A DNA stretch of 64,000 bases from the NCBI GenBank assembly GCA_028823855.1, contig JAPPFL010000018.1:47104-111103 (forward strand). Reading direction: 5' to 3'. Positions 20,435 through 28,276 of this stretch are shown here, one piece after another. Both the position numbers and the translations under genes were made by a program. The number at the start of each line of letters is the position of its first letter. Position 1 is the first letter of the stretch. The notes beneath the pieces were generated by a model, which had not been told where the DNA came from, ran no database searches, and saw only the letters and a list, made by a program, of their open reading frames with translations. This DNA comes from Albidovulum sp. (GTDB lineage Bacteria; Pseudomonadota; Alphaproteobacteria; Rhodobacterales; Rhodobacteraceae).

Positions 20435-21952
20435 TTATTTCATTGCGACCAGCATCTGCAGTGCGATTCGCGTCGCCTCGCTGCGAAAACCCGATTGAAC
20501 GAGCGCAAACAAGGCTTCTCCGACATCAAAGGGATCGGAATGCCGAAAATGTGAAAACCGGTACAGAGACCGGAGAAGCGCTTCGCCGAGCTTTTTTCGC
20601 TCAAGCAAGTCTTCCAATTCCCCGTCGAATCCAGTTCCGGTCAATGCGGCGGCAATGGCCAGCTCCAAGGGCGTGCGCGCATGCGTCCACGAAGGCGTGC
20701 CGGCCGCGATCGACTGTAAAAACAACTCCCTCGGAGTTGCGGTCGTGAACTGCTGAGAAGCGGACACGTACTCGTCGGAAAGCAAAGCGACGTAGAACGC
20801 CTCGGGCCTATTGCCTCCGGACGCGCCGAACGGAATTATTCTAGGCCCGAAATATCGCGAAAAGGCGACTTCGAGGCCAACATCCCTCATCGAGTCGAAT
20901 ATTGTCGGTACGAGTTGCTCGACTTCGTCCGAATTTGCCGAGAGCAATGCCAAATCAAGAGCCTGTACGTTATTGACGCGGTCCCAAATCCCGCCCGAAG
21001 CGGGCGGCGGCCTTTCCAGGTATGCGGAAAACAGAGAGCCCGGAGGGATAGCGCCGGATCGCGCCAGGCGTTCGCCAGCCTCGATTTTGGATTTCCAGCC
21101 CATGATTCCGGAATGGTGGCGGTAAATGTAAGCGAGCGGAAGTATCGACGACGCTGGAGGCTGCCCGATGGCTTCAAGCATTCGAAACGCGAGTGGAGTT
21201 AGGGTATTGGTCTCGGGAATAGCGTTGCCGCCTATCAATTCCGGGTAGAGGAAATACTTCAGCGGCTCGGCCTCCGAAGGCGAAATCATTCCGATAGCGC
21301 GCGCGGCGCTGTGCGAAACCGCGGCGGCGGACCAGTGGCCCTCACGTACGAGACAGAACAGGCGCGCGGAAAATGACGGGGCCAGGGCCGGTACTGACGA
21401 CATCGCGGCGCAAGCGCGATTTTCGTATCCGGTCAGCAGGCTAATGTCGAACCAACGCCGAAACGCCTCAGGTTCCGTAGGCCCAGCGCGCTCCAGCAAA
21501 GCTTCCGCGTGCTCCAATGCGCCCAATTCTATAAGCTTGTCGACCCGGGTCAAGAATAGGCTGCCGTCCGACGCCGACCCGCCCGGAGGGTCGGCCTCTG
21601 CTAGCAGGAGCGTGTACAGTAGTTCGAGAGCTGCCGGGGGCAAATCGACATTGAGCTCGGCGAAAAGCTGTTCGATCGCAGAGCTTTCGGACTCTTGCCA
21701 TAAATCCTTGGGCAACCCCGACAATTCGCTGGACACCAAGCCAACCGCGTCCCATCGCAGGGCTTCCAATTCGGCTGCCTCGATTGCGGGCTGGTAGTCC
21801 GGACCTGCCCCGGCATCCCGAATAACCTCAATTTCGAGAGAATCCTCGTCCTCCACCCCCTCGAGCCAATCGATGGCGGACAGGGGATCATCGGCAAGCG
21901 CGGGAATTGCCGCGACAATTGCGATGGTCCAGAGTACGAAGCTAGTTTGCAT
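20435..21952 (-). CDS. exported helical protein of unknown function
   Basis: The 505-residue product begins with a signal peptide (MQTSFVLWTIAIVAAIPALA), so it is probably periplasmic. The remainder is rich in Ala, Leu and Glu and looks all-helical with irregular, TPR-like stretches (ELGALEHAEALLERA; EALLRSLYRFSHF). No catalytic motif is seen. Similar-sized proteins of unknown function occur between aroK and xerD in Rhodobacterales (from memory of gene order). It overlaps the upstream 44-codon gene by 11 bases and abuts xerD, so the three are one translational unit. A link to division or envelope is only an inference from context. Confidence 0.8.
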   Translation of the reverse strand: MQTSFVLWTIAIVAAIPALADDPLSAIDWLEGVEDEDSLEIEVIRDAGAGPDYQPAIEAAELEALRWDAVGLVSSELSGLPKDLWQESESSAIEQLFAELNVDLPPAALELLYTLLLAEADPPGGSASDGSLFLTRVDKLIELGALEHAEALLERAGPTEPEAFRRWFDISLLTGYENRACAAMSSVPALAPSFSARLFCLVREGHWSAAAVSHSAARAIGMISPSEAEPLKYFLYPELIGGNAIPETNTLTPLAFRMLEAIGQPPASSILPLAYIYRHHSGIMGWKSKIEAGERLARSGAIPPGSLFSAYLERPPPASGGIWDRVNNVQALDLALLSANSDEVEQLVPTIFDSMRDVGLEVAFSRYFGPRIIPFGASGGNRPEAFYVALLSDEYVSASQQFTTATPRELFLQSIAAGTPSWTHARTPLELAIAAALTGTGFDGELEDLLERKKLGEALLRSLYRFSHFRHSDPFDVGEALFALVQSGFRSEATRIALQMLVAMK

Positions 21953-22076
21953 CGATTTTGATGGGTACCACTACCTTTTCGTCCAGCGGCGTCATGTCGC
22001 CCAAAAATGCGTAGCCAGTGATTCCGGCGGCGGCAATCGCGACGACGATGCCAATGGCGACAAAGAGTCGTTTCAT
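21942..22076 (-). CDS. 44-residue single-pass membrane protein
   Basis: An ATG at 22076 opens a 44-codon frame whose product starts MKRLFVAIGIVVAIAAAGIT, a positively charged end followed by one hydrophobic helix. A short tail follows (GYAFLGDMTPLDEKVVVPIK). It fits a bitopic inner-membrane protein. It overlaps the start of the 505-residue gene by 11 bases, indicating translational coupling. It faces aroK across a 119-base divergent promoter region. I recall comparable tiny membrane proteins at this spot in relatives, which together with the coupling argues that it is real. Function unknown. Confidence 0.75.
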   Translation of the reverse strand: MKRLFVAIGIVVAIAAAGITGYAFLGDMTPLDEKVVVPIKIDAN

Positions 22077-22195
22077 TCCCGCTTCCCTAACTTGCTAAAT
22101 CGCTTTTGCTCATGCATTCAGATTCGGGAATCTAATATCGCAATATCGCTAAATTTGCACGATGCGAATGGCGGGCGGCGCCGGGGTCGAGGGCA
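22077..22195. promoter_or_regulatory. divergent control region of aroKB and the xerD group
   Basis: 119 bases between two divergent operons, AT-rich in its centre (TTCGGGAATCTAATATCGC). It must hold both promoters; no single -35/-10 pair is convincing. Confidence 0.4.
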
Positions 22196-22771
22196 TTGGA
22201 AAATATTACTCAAAATAAATTGAAAAGAAGCGTTGTGCTGGTCGGCATGATGGGCTGCGGCAAGTCCGCCGTCGGCGCCGAACTCGCCAAGCTGCTTTCC
22301 GTTCCGTTCCTTGATTCAGACGGCGAAATTAAGAAATCCGAACAGATGGAAATCGCACAGATCTTCGAGCGATTCGGGGAACAGTACTTCAGGGAATTGG
22401 AATCGCGGACGCTCGACAAGCTGCTTCACGGCGGATCGAAAGTCATTGGCGGCGGCGGCGGAATGTTCATGCTTGAGCGCAATCGCCATATGATTTGCGA
22501 GCAGGGAGTCTCGCTTTGGCTCAAGGCGGAGCCGGACTTGCTTTGGGAGCGCGTGCGTCACAAATCGACCCGTCCACTCCTTCGAACCGATGACCCTTAC
22601 AAGACTCTCAGGGAGTTGCTGGAAGAAAGGACGCCATTCTACGGCAAAGCGCAAATCGCGGTAGAAGCCGAATGGGGATTAACGGTTCCTGAAATGGCCG
22701 CGAAAGTCGTGCGCGCCTTGGCGGATTCGGAATTGGGGATAGTAGCCAAGTTGGACGAAAATGGTACCTGA
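22196..22771 (+). CDS. aroK: shikimate kinase
   Basis: This enzyme phosphorylates shikimate with ATP in the common aromatic amino-acid pathway. The 191 residues contain the Walker A GMMGCGKSAVG, FLDSDGEI (shikimate-binding Asp), FGEQYFRELESRTL, and GGGGGMFM, followed by the lid region with RHKSTRPLL. The start is assigned to TTG at 22196, because no in-frame ATG or GTG gives the residues before the Walker A; a shorter start within MMG is unlikely. It overlaps aroB by 11 bases, the usual aroKB arrangement. Confidence 0.95.
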   Translation: MENITQNKLKRSVVLVGMMGCGKSAVGAELAKLLSVPFLDSDGEIKKSEQMEIAQIFERFGEQYFRELESRTLDKLLHGGSKVIGGGGGMFMLERNRHMICEQGVSLWLKAEPDLLWERVRHKSTRPLLRTDDPYKTLRELLEERTPFYGKAQIAVEAEWGLTVPEMAAKVVRALADSELGIVAKLDENGT

Positions 22772-23876
22772 ATCCATTCGAGTTGAGCTGGGGGAGAGGT
22801 CGTACGACATCCTCATTGGCAACGGTCTGCTTGCGAGTTCAGCGAGCTATATTTGTCCCATGCTGCCGAGGCCCCGTTTGGCGATAATAGCGGATCCCGA
22901 GGTTTCAAGCGTTTATCTTTCGCCGCTAAGCGAAAGCCTGGAATCGGCGGGAATCAAACTAGAAGTTTATGAAACCATTCAAGGCGAGGCAGCGAAGACT
23001 TGGAGTGAACTCGAAAGAATAGTCGAGTGGCTTTTGTCAATAGAGACGGAGCGCGGAGATTTCGTTGCCGCGCTCGGCGGCGGCGTCGTGGGCGATTTGG
23101 CCGGATTCGCGGCCGCAGTCCTGAGGCGCGGCGTTCGCTTCATACAGCTGCCGACAACATTGCTGGCCCAGGTCGACAGCTCGGTAGGAGGCAAAACCGG
23201 AATAAATTCCGTAGCTGGGAAGAACCTCATCGGAGCGTTTCATCAGCCATCGCTTGTCCTCGCCGATATTTCCACGCTTTCGACACTGGACGAGCGAAAT
23301 TTCTTGGCCGGCTACGCGGAAGTTGCCAAATACGGACTCTTGGGAGACCGGAATTTCTTTGGATGGCTTGAGCGTCGCGTCGATTCACTCAAGAGCGGCA
23401 TGCCCGCCGATCTTGCGACCGCGATCCGGCGGTGCTGCGAGCTGAAGGCGGCAATCGTAGCCGAGGACGAAACGGAACGCGGAAAGAGAATGCTCTTGAA
23501 TCTCGGCCATACATTCGCTCATGCTCTCGAGGCGGCGACGGGATATTCGGACCGGTTGCTGCATGGCGAGGCCGTGTCCATCGGATGCGTTTTGGCGGCC
23601 GAATTCTCCTGCCAACTCGGCTATTGCGGACCGGACGTTTCGAGTAGGGTGCGCCGTCATTTCCGCGACGCGGGCGCCATGAATTCGCTGGCGGAAATTT
23701 CGGGTCAGCTTCCTCCAGCCGAAAAGTTTCTTGACTTCATGCGGCAGGACAAAAAATCCTGCGCGGGAAGGCTTCGATTCGTTCTCTTTCGCGGGGTCGG
23801 CGATGCCTTCGTCGCGCACGACGTATCTTCGAACGCCACTCTGAACTTCCTAAAGGGGAAACTCGGGGAGAGATAA
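22761..23876 (+). CDS. aroB: 3-dehydroquinate synthase
   Basis: AroB converts DAHP to 3-dehydroquinate using NAD and zinc. The 371 residues show FVAALGGGVVGDLAGFAAA (NAD-binding), IQLPTTLLAQVDSSVGGKTGIN, KNLIGAFHQP, the zinc ligands in the GHTFAHALEA and HGEAVSIG motifs and the preceding E, and a C-terminal KKSCAGRLRFVL. Length is typical. The ATG lies inside the end of aroK, so expression is coupled. The next gene, zwf, follows after 224 bases. Confidence 0.97.
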   Translation: MVPESIRVELGERSYDILIGNGLLASSASYICPMLPRPRLAIIADPEVSSVYLSPLSESLESAGIKLEVYETIQGEAAKTWSELERIVEWLLSIETERGDFVAALGGGVVGDLAGFAAAVLRRGVRFIQLPTTLLAQVDSSVGGKTGINSVAGKNLIGAFHQPSLVLADISTLSTLDERNFLAGYAEVAKYGLLGDRNFFGWLERRVDSLKSGMPADLATAIRRCCELKAAIVAEDETERGKRMLLNLGHTFAHALEAATGYSDRLLHGEAVSIGCVLAAEFSCQLGYCGPDVSSRVRRHFRDAGAMNSLAEISGQLPPAEKFLDFMRQDKKSCAGRLRFVLFRGVGDAFVAHDVSSNATLNFLKGKLGER

Positions 23877-24100
23877 TCGCGAAACGCTTCGTTCCCGGTT
23901 TGAAATTCGAGAGTATTTGATCGAAATCCGGGGTCGAATGATGGGCATCCGCGAAACTCGTCGATTGCCGCGAACCCGTTCATGCCTCGATTTCGTTACC
24001 TCGGCACTTGCAACGCAATTGAGCGCGCTCTATCGAAACACGATTCGAGAATGGACGGCCGGCGTTGCCGGCAACGCTATAACGGGAATAAATCGACAGG

Positions 24101-25540
24101 ATGCGTTCGAAAGTCATTCCAGTGGAACCATTCGACCTTGTGCTGTTCGGGGCGACAGGCGATCTATCCCGCCGTGAGATAATTCCCAGCCTCTACCGTA
24201 GATTCGCGGGCAAGCAAGTTTTGCCGGGTTCGAAAATCATAGGCGCTTCGCGATCCGGCAACACGGACTCCTTCCTTGAGTTCGCCAGAGCGTCGATTTC
24301 GAAAAGATGCAAAGATCCCGACCCGGGAACAATCGATGATTTCCTGAAGCTGCTGTCATTCGTCCCGCTCGATGCCCGGCTCGATGCCGGTTGGCCCGAA
24401 CTTCGCCAAGCGATTCGCAGCGATAGAATCCAGGCGTATTACTTGTCGGTTTCGCCGTCGCTTTTCGGGCCGATCGCCGAGAGGATAGGCGGCTGCGGAG
24501 CGGCCAATCGAAGCTCCCGGATCGTACTGGAAAAGCCGTTCGGATACGACTTAGAGTCCGCCCGATCGCTAAATGCATCTTTGTTGAAGACTTTTTCGGA
24601 ATCTCAGATTTACCGCACCGACCACTACCTTGCGAAGGAAACCGTCCAGAACCTCATGGCGATAAGGTTCGCGAACGCCTTCTTCGAGCCGATCTGGAAC
24701 AATAAATACGTCGAAAACGTTCAGATCACGGTCGCTGAATCAATTGGCGTTAAGGGTCGCGGGGAATACTACGATAGCGTCGGCGCCATGCGGGACATGG
24801 TACAGAACCACTTGATGCAGCTGCTTTGCCTCGTCGCCATGGAGCCGCCGTGGGTATACGAGCCGGACGCCGTGCGAGACGAAAAGCTCAAGGTCATCAA
24901 GTCGCTCGAAATCGTACGGCCGGAATACATCGTGCGCGGACAGTACCTCGCCGACGGCGATCGCGGAAGCTATCGAGAAGACGCCGGCAACCCCGATAGT
25001 AAGACCGAAAGCTTTGTTGCGCTGCGCTGCAATATCGCCAACTGGCGATGGGCCGGTACGCCATTCTACCTCCGAACCGGAAAGAGACTGCGAGCGCGAG
25101 TGTCGGAAGTTGCAATCGTTTTCAAAAAATTGCCGCATTTGATCTTCGGAAAAGGAAAGAAAATTTACAATAACGTGCTGGTTTTGCGGCTCCAGCCCGA
25201 TGAGGGAATCACGATGAACGTCATGATCAAGGAGCCAGGACTTGGCGGCATGCGGCTTGAGCAGGTTCCTCTTGATATGAGCTTCTCCGACGCGCTGGGA
25301 TCCGATGGCTTGTCAGCCAGCGCTTACGAGAGGTTGATCCTTGACGTGATAAGAGGAAATCAAACCCTGTTCATGCGAGGCGACGAGGTCGAAGCTGCTT
25401 GGGCTTGGGCCGATCCTATAATTTCGCAGTGGGAAGAAAACGGGGAAACGCCTGAAAGCTACAGCCAGAACTCAGAAGGTCCTCGTGAATCGGTTGATAT
25501 CTTTTACGGCGAAACGCCGAAATGGCGTCCGATAGAGTAG
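24101..25540 (+). CDS. zwf: glucose-6-phosphate 1-dehydrogenase
   Basis: Zwf oxidises glucose 6-phosphate to 6-phosphogluconolactone, entering the Entner-Doudoroff or pentose phosphate route and yielding NADPH. The 479 residues show the nucleotide-binding GATGDLSRREIIPSLY near the N-terminus, RIVLEKPFGYD, and the substrate site RTDHYLAKETVQN with its catalytic His. Also present are GRGEYYDSVGAMRDMVQNHL and FYLRTGKRL. It stands 154 bases upstream of pgi. The pgl gene that usually sits between zwf and pgi in relatives is absent here. Confidence 0.96.
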   Translation: MRSKVIPVEPFDLVLFGATGDLSRREIIPSLYRRFAGKQVLPGSKIIGASRSGNTDSFLEFARASISKRCKDPDPGTIDDFLKLLSFVPLDARLDAGWPELRQAIRSDRIQAYYLSVSPSLFGPIAERIGGCGAANRSSRIVLEKPFGYDLESARSLNASLLKTFSESQIYRTDHYLAKETVQNLMAIRFANAFFEPIWNNKYVENVQITVAESIGVKGRGEYYDSVGAMRDMVQNHLMQLLCLVAMEPPWVYEPDAVRDEKLKVIKSLEIVRPEYIVRGQYLADGDRGSYREDAGNPDSKTESFVALRCNIANWRWAGTPFYLRTGKRLRARVSEVAIVFKKLPHLIFGKGKKIYNNVLVLRLQPDEGITMNVMIKEPGLGGMRLEQVPLDMSFSDALGSDGLSASAYERLILDVIRGNQTLFMRGDEVEAAWAWADPIISQWEENGETPESYSQNSEGPRESVDIFYGETPKWRPIE

Positions 25541-25694
25541 CGCGGAGCCCATACCTCGAGATTCTCGATTTCTACTTGCTACGAATTTGCTGCGAAGGAA
25601 AGAGACCCGAGCGGAGAAGTCGCGGAAATTCGCCGATCCTCCGAAATTGAAATTGAATCGATTCGTGCATTAAAGCGAGAAACGGCAGGCGATC

Positions 25695-27335
25695 GTGAAT
25701 TCATGGCATGAACTGGAAGGCTACTTCCGAAAGACGGCCGACCGTCAAATCCGTACGCTGTTCGACGAGGATCCCGAAAGGGCGGAAAAGTTTTCGCTGG
25801 AGGCCGACGGTCTGCTCCTGGATATTTCAAAGACCTCGATAGATGAAAAAGCCCTCTCGAGGCTTTTGCGCCTCTTCGACGAATCAGGTGTCGCCGAACG
25901 TCGGCAACGCATGTTTGACGGAAAGCGAATCAACGTTACGGAAAACCGCGCTGTCTTGCATACGGCACTGAGGGATCCGAACGGCCATCCCGTTTTCGTG
26001 GACGGGATAGATGTCAAGCCGGGCATTCGCGAATCCCTGTCCGGGATGTCCGCATTCGCTAGCGGTATACGCGACGGCTCCCTCCGACCGTTGCGCGCCG
26101 ATCGATTTACGGATGTCCTAAATATCGGTATCGGCGGATCCGACCTCGGGCCGGCGATGGCGACCGCTGCGCTTGTTCCGTACGGTGAGGCTTTACGAAC
26201 GCATTTCGTTTCAAATGTGGACGGGTCGCATGTTCGCGACGTTACCGCGCGGCTCGACCCGACAAGGACCCTGGCAATCGTCGTGTCAAAAACCTTCACG
26301 ACAATCGAGACGATTACGAACGCGAAGTCTGTCAAATTTTGGATGGAGAATGCCTGCGGCGCAGACAGCGTAAGCCGCCAGTTCGCCGCGGTGTCGTCGG
26401 AGGCGGGCAGAGCGGTCGAATTCGGAATCGGCAAAGACCGCGTATTCGGATTCGAAGATTGGGTCGGCGGTCGCTATTCGGTTTGGGGACCTGTCGGGCT
26501 GAGCCTGATGATCGCTATCGGGCCAAGCCATTTCGATGGCTTTCTTCGCGGAGCAAGGACCATGGACGCGCACTTTCTAACTGCGCCTTCACGAGCCAAC
26601 ATGCCTGTTCTGCTGGCGCTTGCCGGGATTTGGCACCACCAGATCGCGGGCTACGAGACCCTCGCGATACTTCCGTACGATCAGCGGCTTCGCCTGCTGC
26701 CCGCCTATCTGCAGCAGCTGGCAATGGAATCCAACGGCAAAAGCGTCTCGATGGACGGTCGCCCGCTGCCGCGATCTTCCGGGCCGGTTGTCTGGGGAGA
26801 ACCGGGGACAAACGGACAGCACGCTTTTCACCAGCTATTGTTTCAGGGAACCCGTATCGCACCATGCGAATTTCTCGTGGCGGCGGTCTCGCACGAGCCG
26901 GACCTTAAAGAGCATCATGATCTGCTTTTGGCCAACTGCCTCGCGCAGTCGGAAGTCTTGATGCGCGGTTATCCCGGCAATGGCCGGCATTCAGCCGTTT
27001 CAAAGAATCCCGCTGCCGCGAGCAGCCGGAATTCGCTTGCGCGGCACAGGGAAATCAAGGGCAACCGGCCGTCGACGACCTTGATCTATCCCAAGCTCAC
27101 TCCGTTCGTTTTGGGTCAGATCCTAGCCTTGTACGAACACCGGGTATTCGTGGAAGGCGCAATCCTGGGAATCAACAGTTTTGATCAGTGGGGCGTGGAG
27201 GCCGGCAAGGAAATCGCGAAGTCTCTGCTGCCGGCGATCGCTGAAGGGGCGGATTCCCGCCACACCGGGTCGACGCGTCAATTGCTCGACTACATTGCCG
27301 ATGCGCGGCGCCGATCGGACGCAGAAAGTCGATAG
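25695..27335 (+). CDS. pgi: glucose-6-phosphate isomerase
   Basis: Pgi interconverts glucose 6-phosphate and fructose 6-phosphate. The 546 residues contain NIGIGGSDLGPAM, VSNVDGSHV, VVSKTFTTIET (sugar-phosphate loop), GGRYSVWGPVGL, GEPGTNGQHAFHQLLFQGT (catalytic Glu and His) and the C-terminal NSFDQWGVEAGKEIA with the final active-site Lys. The start is GTG at 25695 (MNSWHELEGYF). It follows zwf in the same direction and the two probably form a unit for sugar phosphate metabolism. Confidence 0.97.
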   Translation: MNSWHELEGYFRKTADRQIRTLFDEDPERAEKFSLEADGLLLDISKTSIDEKALSRLLRLFDESGVAERRQRMFDGKRINVTENRAVLHTALRDPNGHPVFVDGIDVKPGIRESLSGMSAFASGIRDGSLRPLRADRFTDVLNIGIGGSDLGPAMATAALVPYGEALRTHFVSNVDGSHVRDVTARLDPTRTLAIVVSKTFTTIETITNAKSVKFWMENACGADSVSRQFAAVSSEAGRAVEFGIGKDRVFGFEDWVGGRYSVWGPVGLSLMIAIGPSHFDGFLRGARTMDAHFLTAPSRANMPVLLALAGIWHHQIAGYETLAILPYDQRLRLLPAYLQQLAMESNGKSVSMDGRPLPRSSGPVVWGEPGTNGQHAFHQLLFQGTRIAPCEFLVAAVSHEPDLKEHHDLLLANCLAQSEVLMRGYPGNGRHSAVSKNPAAASSRNSLARHREIKGNRPSTTLIYPKLTPFVLGQILALYEHRVFVEGAILGINSFDQWGVEAGKEIAKSLLPAIAEGADSRHTGSTRQLLDYIADARRRSDAESR

Positions 27336-27547
27336 GGCGGACAAGGCGCGTATCGGGCATCGTATAGATTTCGGCCCGAAACCGGGTGCGTTTGACAGGA
27401 TTCGGCGTGGGGCGGCCTCGGCGCGGCAACTCCGCGCAGAATGCCGCGTCGCGCCATGGCAGCTTGCGGAGTCGGCTCTCGAATCCGGCTCCGGTCTTTT
27501 CCAGAAACGCGAAAGCGCCGCGAAATTCGTGCTTAACTGTACTGAGT

Positions 27548-27739
27548 TTAATTTGATGGCGAGCTTGATGCTCTCGCCTTCTCGAAGAAGCGGAGCGCAG
27601 TCTCGAATTTGTCGCGGCACCCGGGATTGCAAAACCCGACGACATTCCCGTCGTGCACGGTCAGGGAGTCCGCTTGAACAGGCTTTCCCGACCAGGGACA
27701 AGTATCGTTGATGCAGTTGGAGATTTCTAGATCGGCCAT
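27548..27739 (-). CDS. 63-residue cysteine-rich YHS-like protein
   Basis: The product starts MADLEISNCINDTCPWSGKP and contains FCNPGCRDKF. CPxSG with a following CxxxC is the pattern of small YHS/TRASH-type metal-binding domains. Similar 60-70 residue proteins occur in alphaproteobacteria and are sometimes misnamed glutathione S-transferase (from memory). Cys14, Cys37 and Cys41 are the likely ligands. It is single, convergent with pgi across 212 bases, and flanked on the other side by an empty stretch. Metal, partner and role are unknown. Confidence 0.7.
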   Translation of the reverse strand: MADLEISNCINDTCPWSGKPVQADSLTVHDGNVVGFCNPGCRDKFETALRFFEKARASSSPSN

Positions 27740-28276
27740 TGCGATTTACTCCGGAATTTGGTCGTGCTCGGCGACAACCCGCCATCAACTATCCCTTTCC
27801 GCCACCACGGGAATCTATTGCGAATGGCGGCTTGCGGATTGATGTCCAAGCGATTCGTCGCTCTTACGATAGGGCGTTCAAGTCGAATTCGCACCTAATT
27901 TTTCGTTGAATAGGAGATGCCCTCCACTTCCGCAAGCCGCGCAATTTCCGAGGAATTCTCGGTTCGCGGCATTGGATCGGAAAGGCTGAGTTCGCAAAAT
28001 GAACGCATGCGTGCCGAAAAAAAATTCTTCGGCTATTCGATTTTTATTCGTCGCGCGGCCCGACTTGCGCGCGCCGGCGATTTGCATTGGTAGTGAGACG
28101 CTCCGCCAATTGACTGGAATTCCCTCTTGTTGAACAGGATTGTGAATTCCGAGCTGTCTCAGTGGCCTGCCCATTTGAAAAATTGCTTGCCGCCCTCTTC
28201 TGAATTTGCGGTCCACGCTTGAATTCGACAGCAGCGAGGCCCTGCAGGTGAATGAGAGTCTATTCCCGCGGCCCGG
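27740..28276. other. intergenic, nothing recognised
   Basis: About 540 bases downstream of the corrinoid-activation gene and upstream of the small YHS-like gene. A 112-codon minus-strand frame is open but has no conserved block. No clear terminator hairpin was found. Confidence 0.45.
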
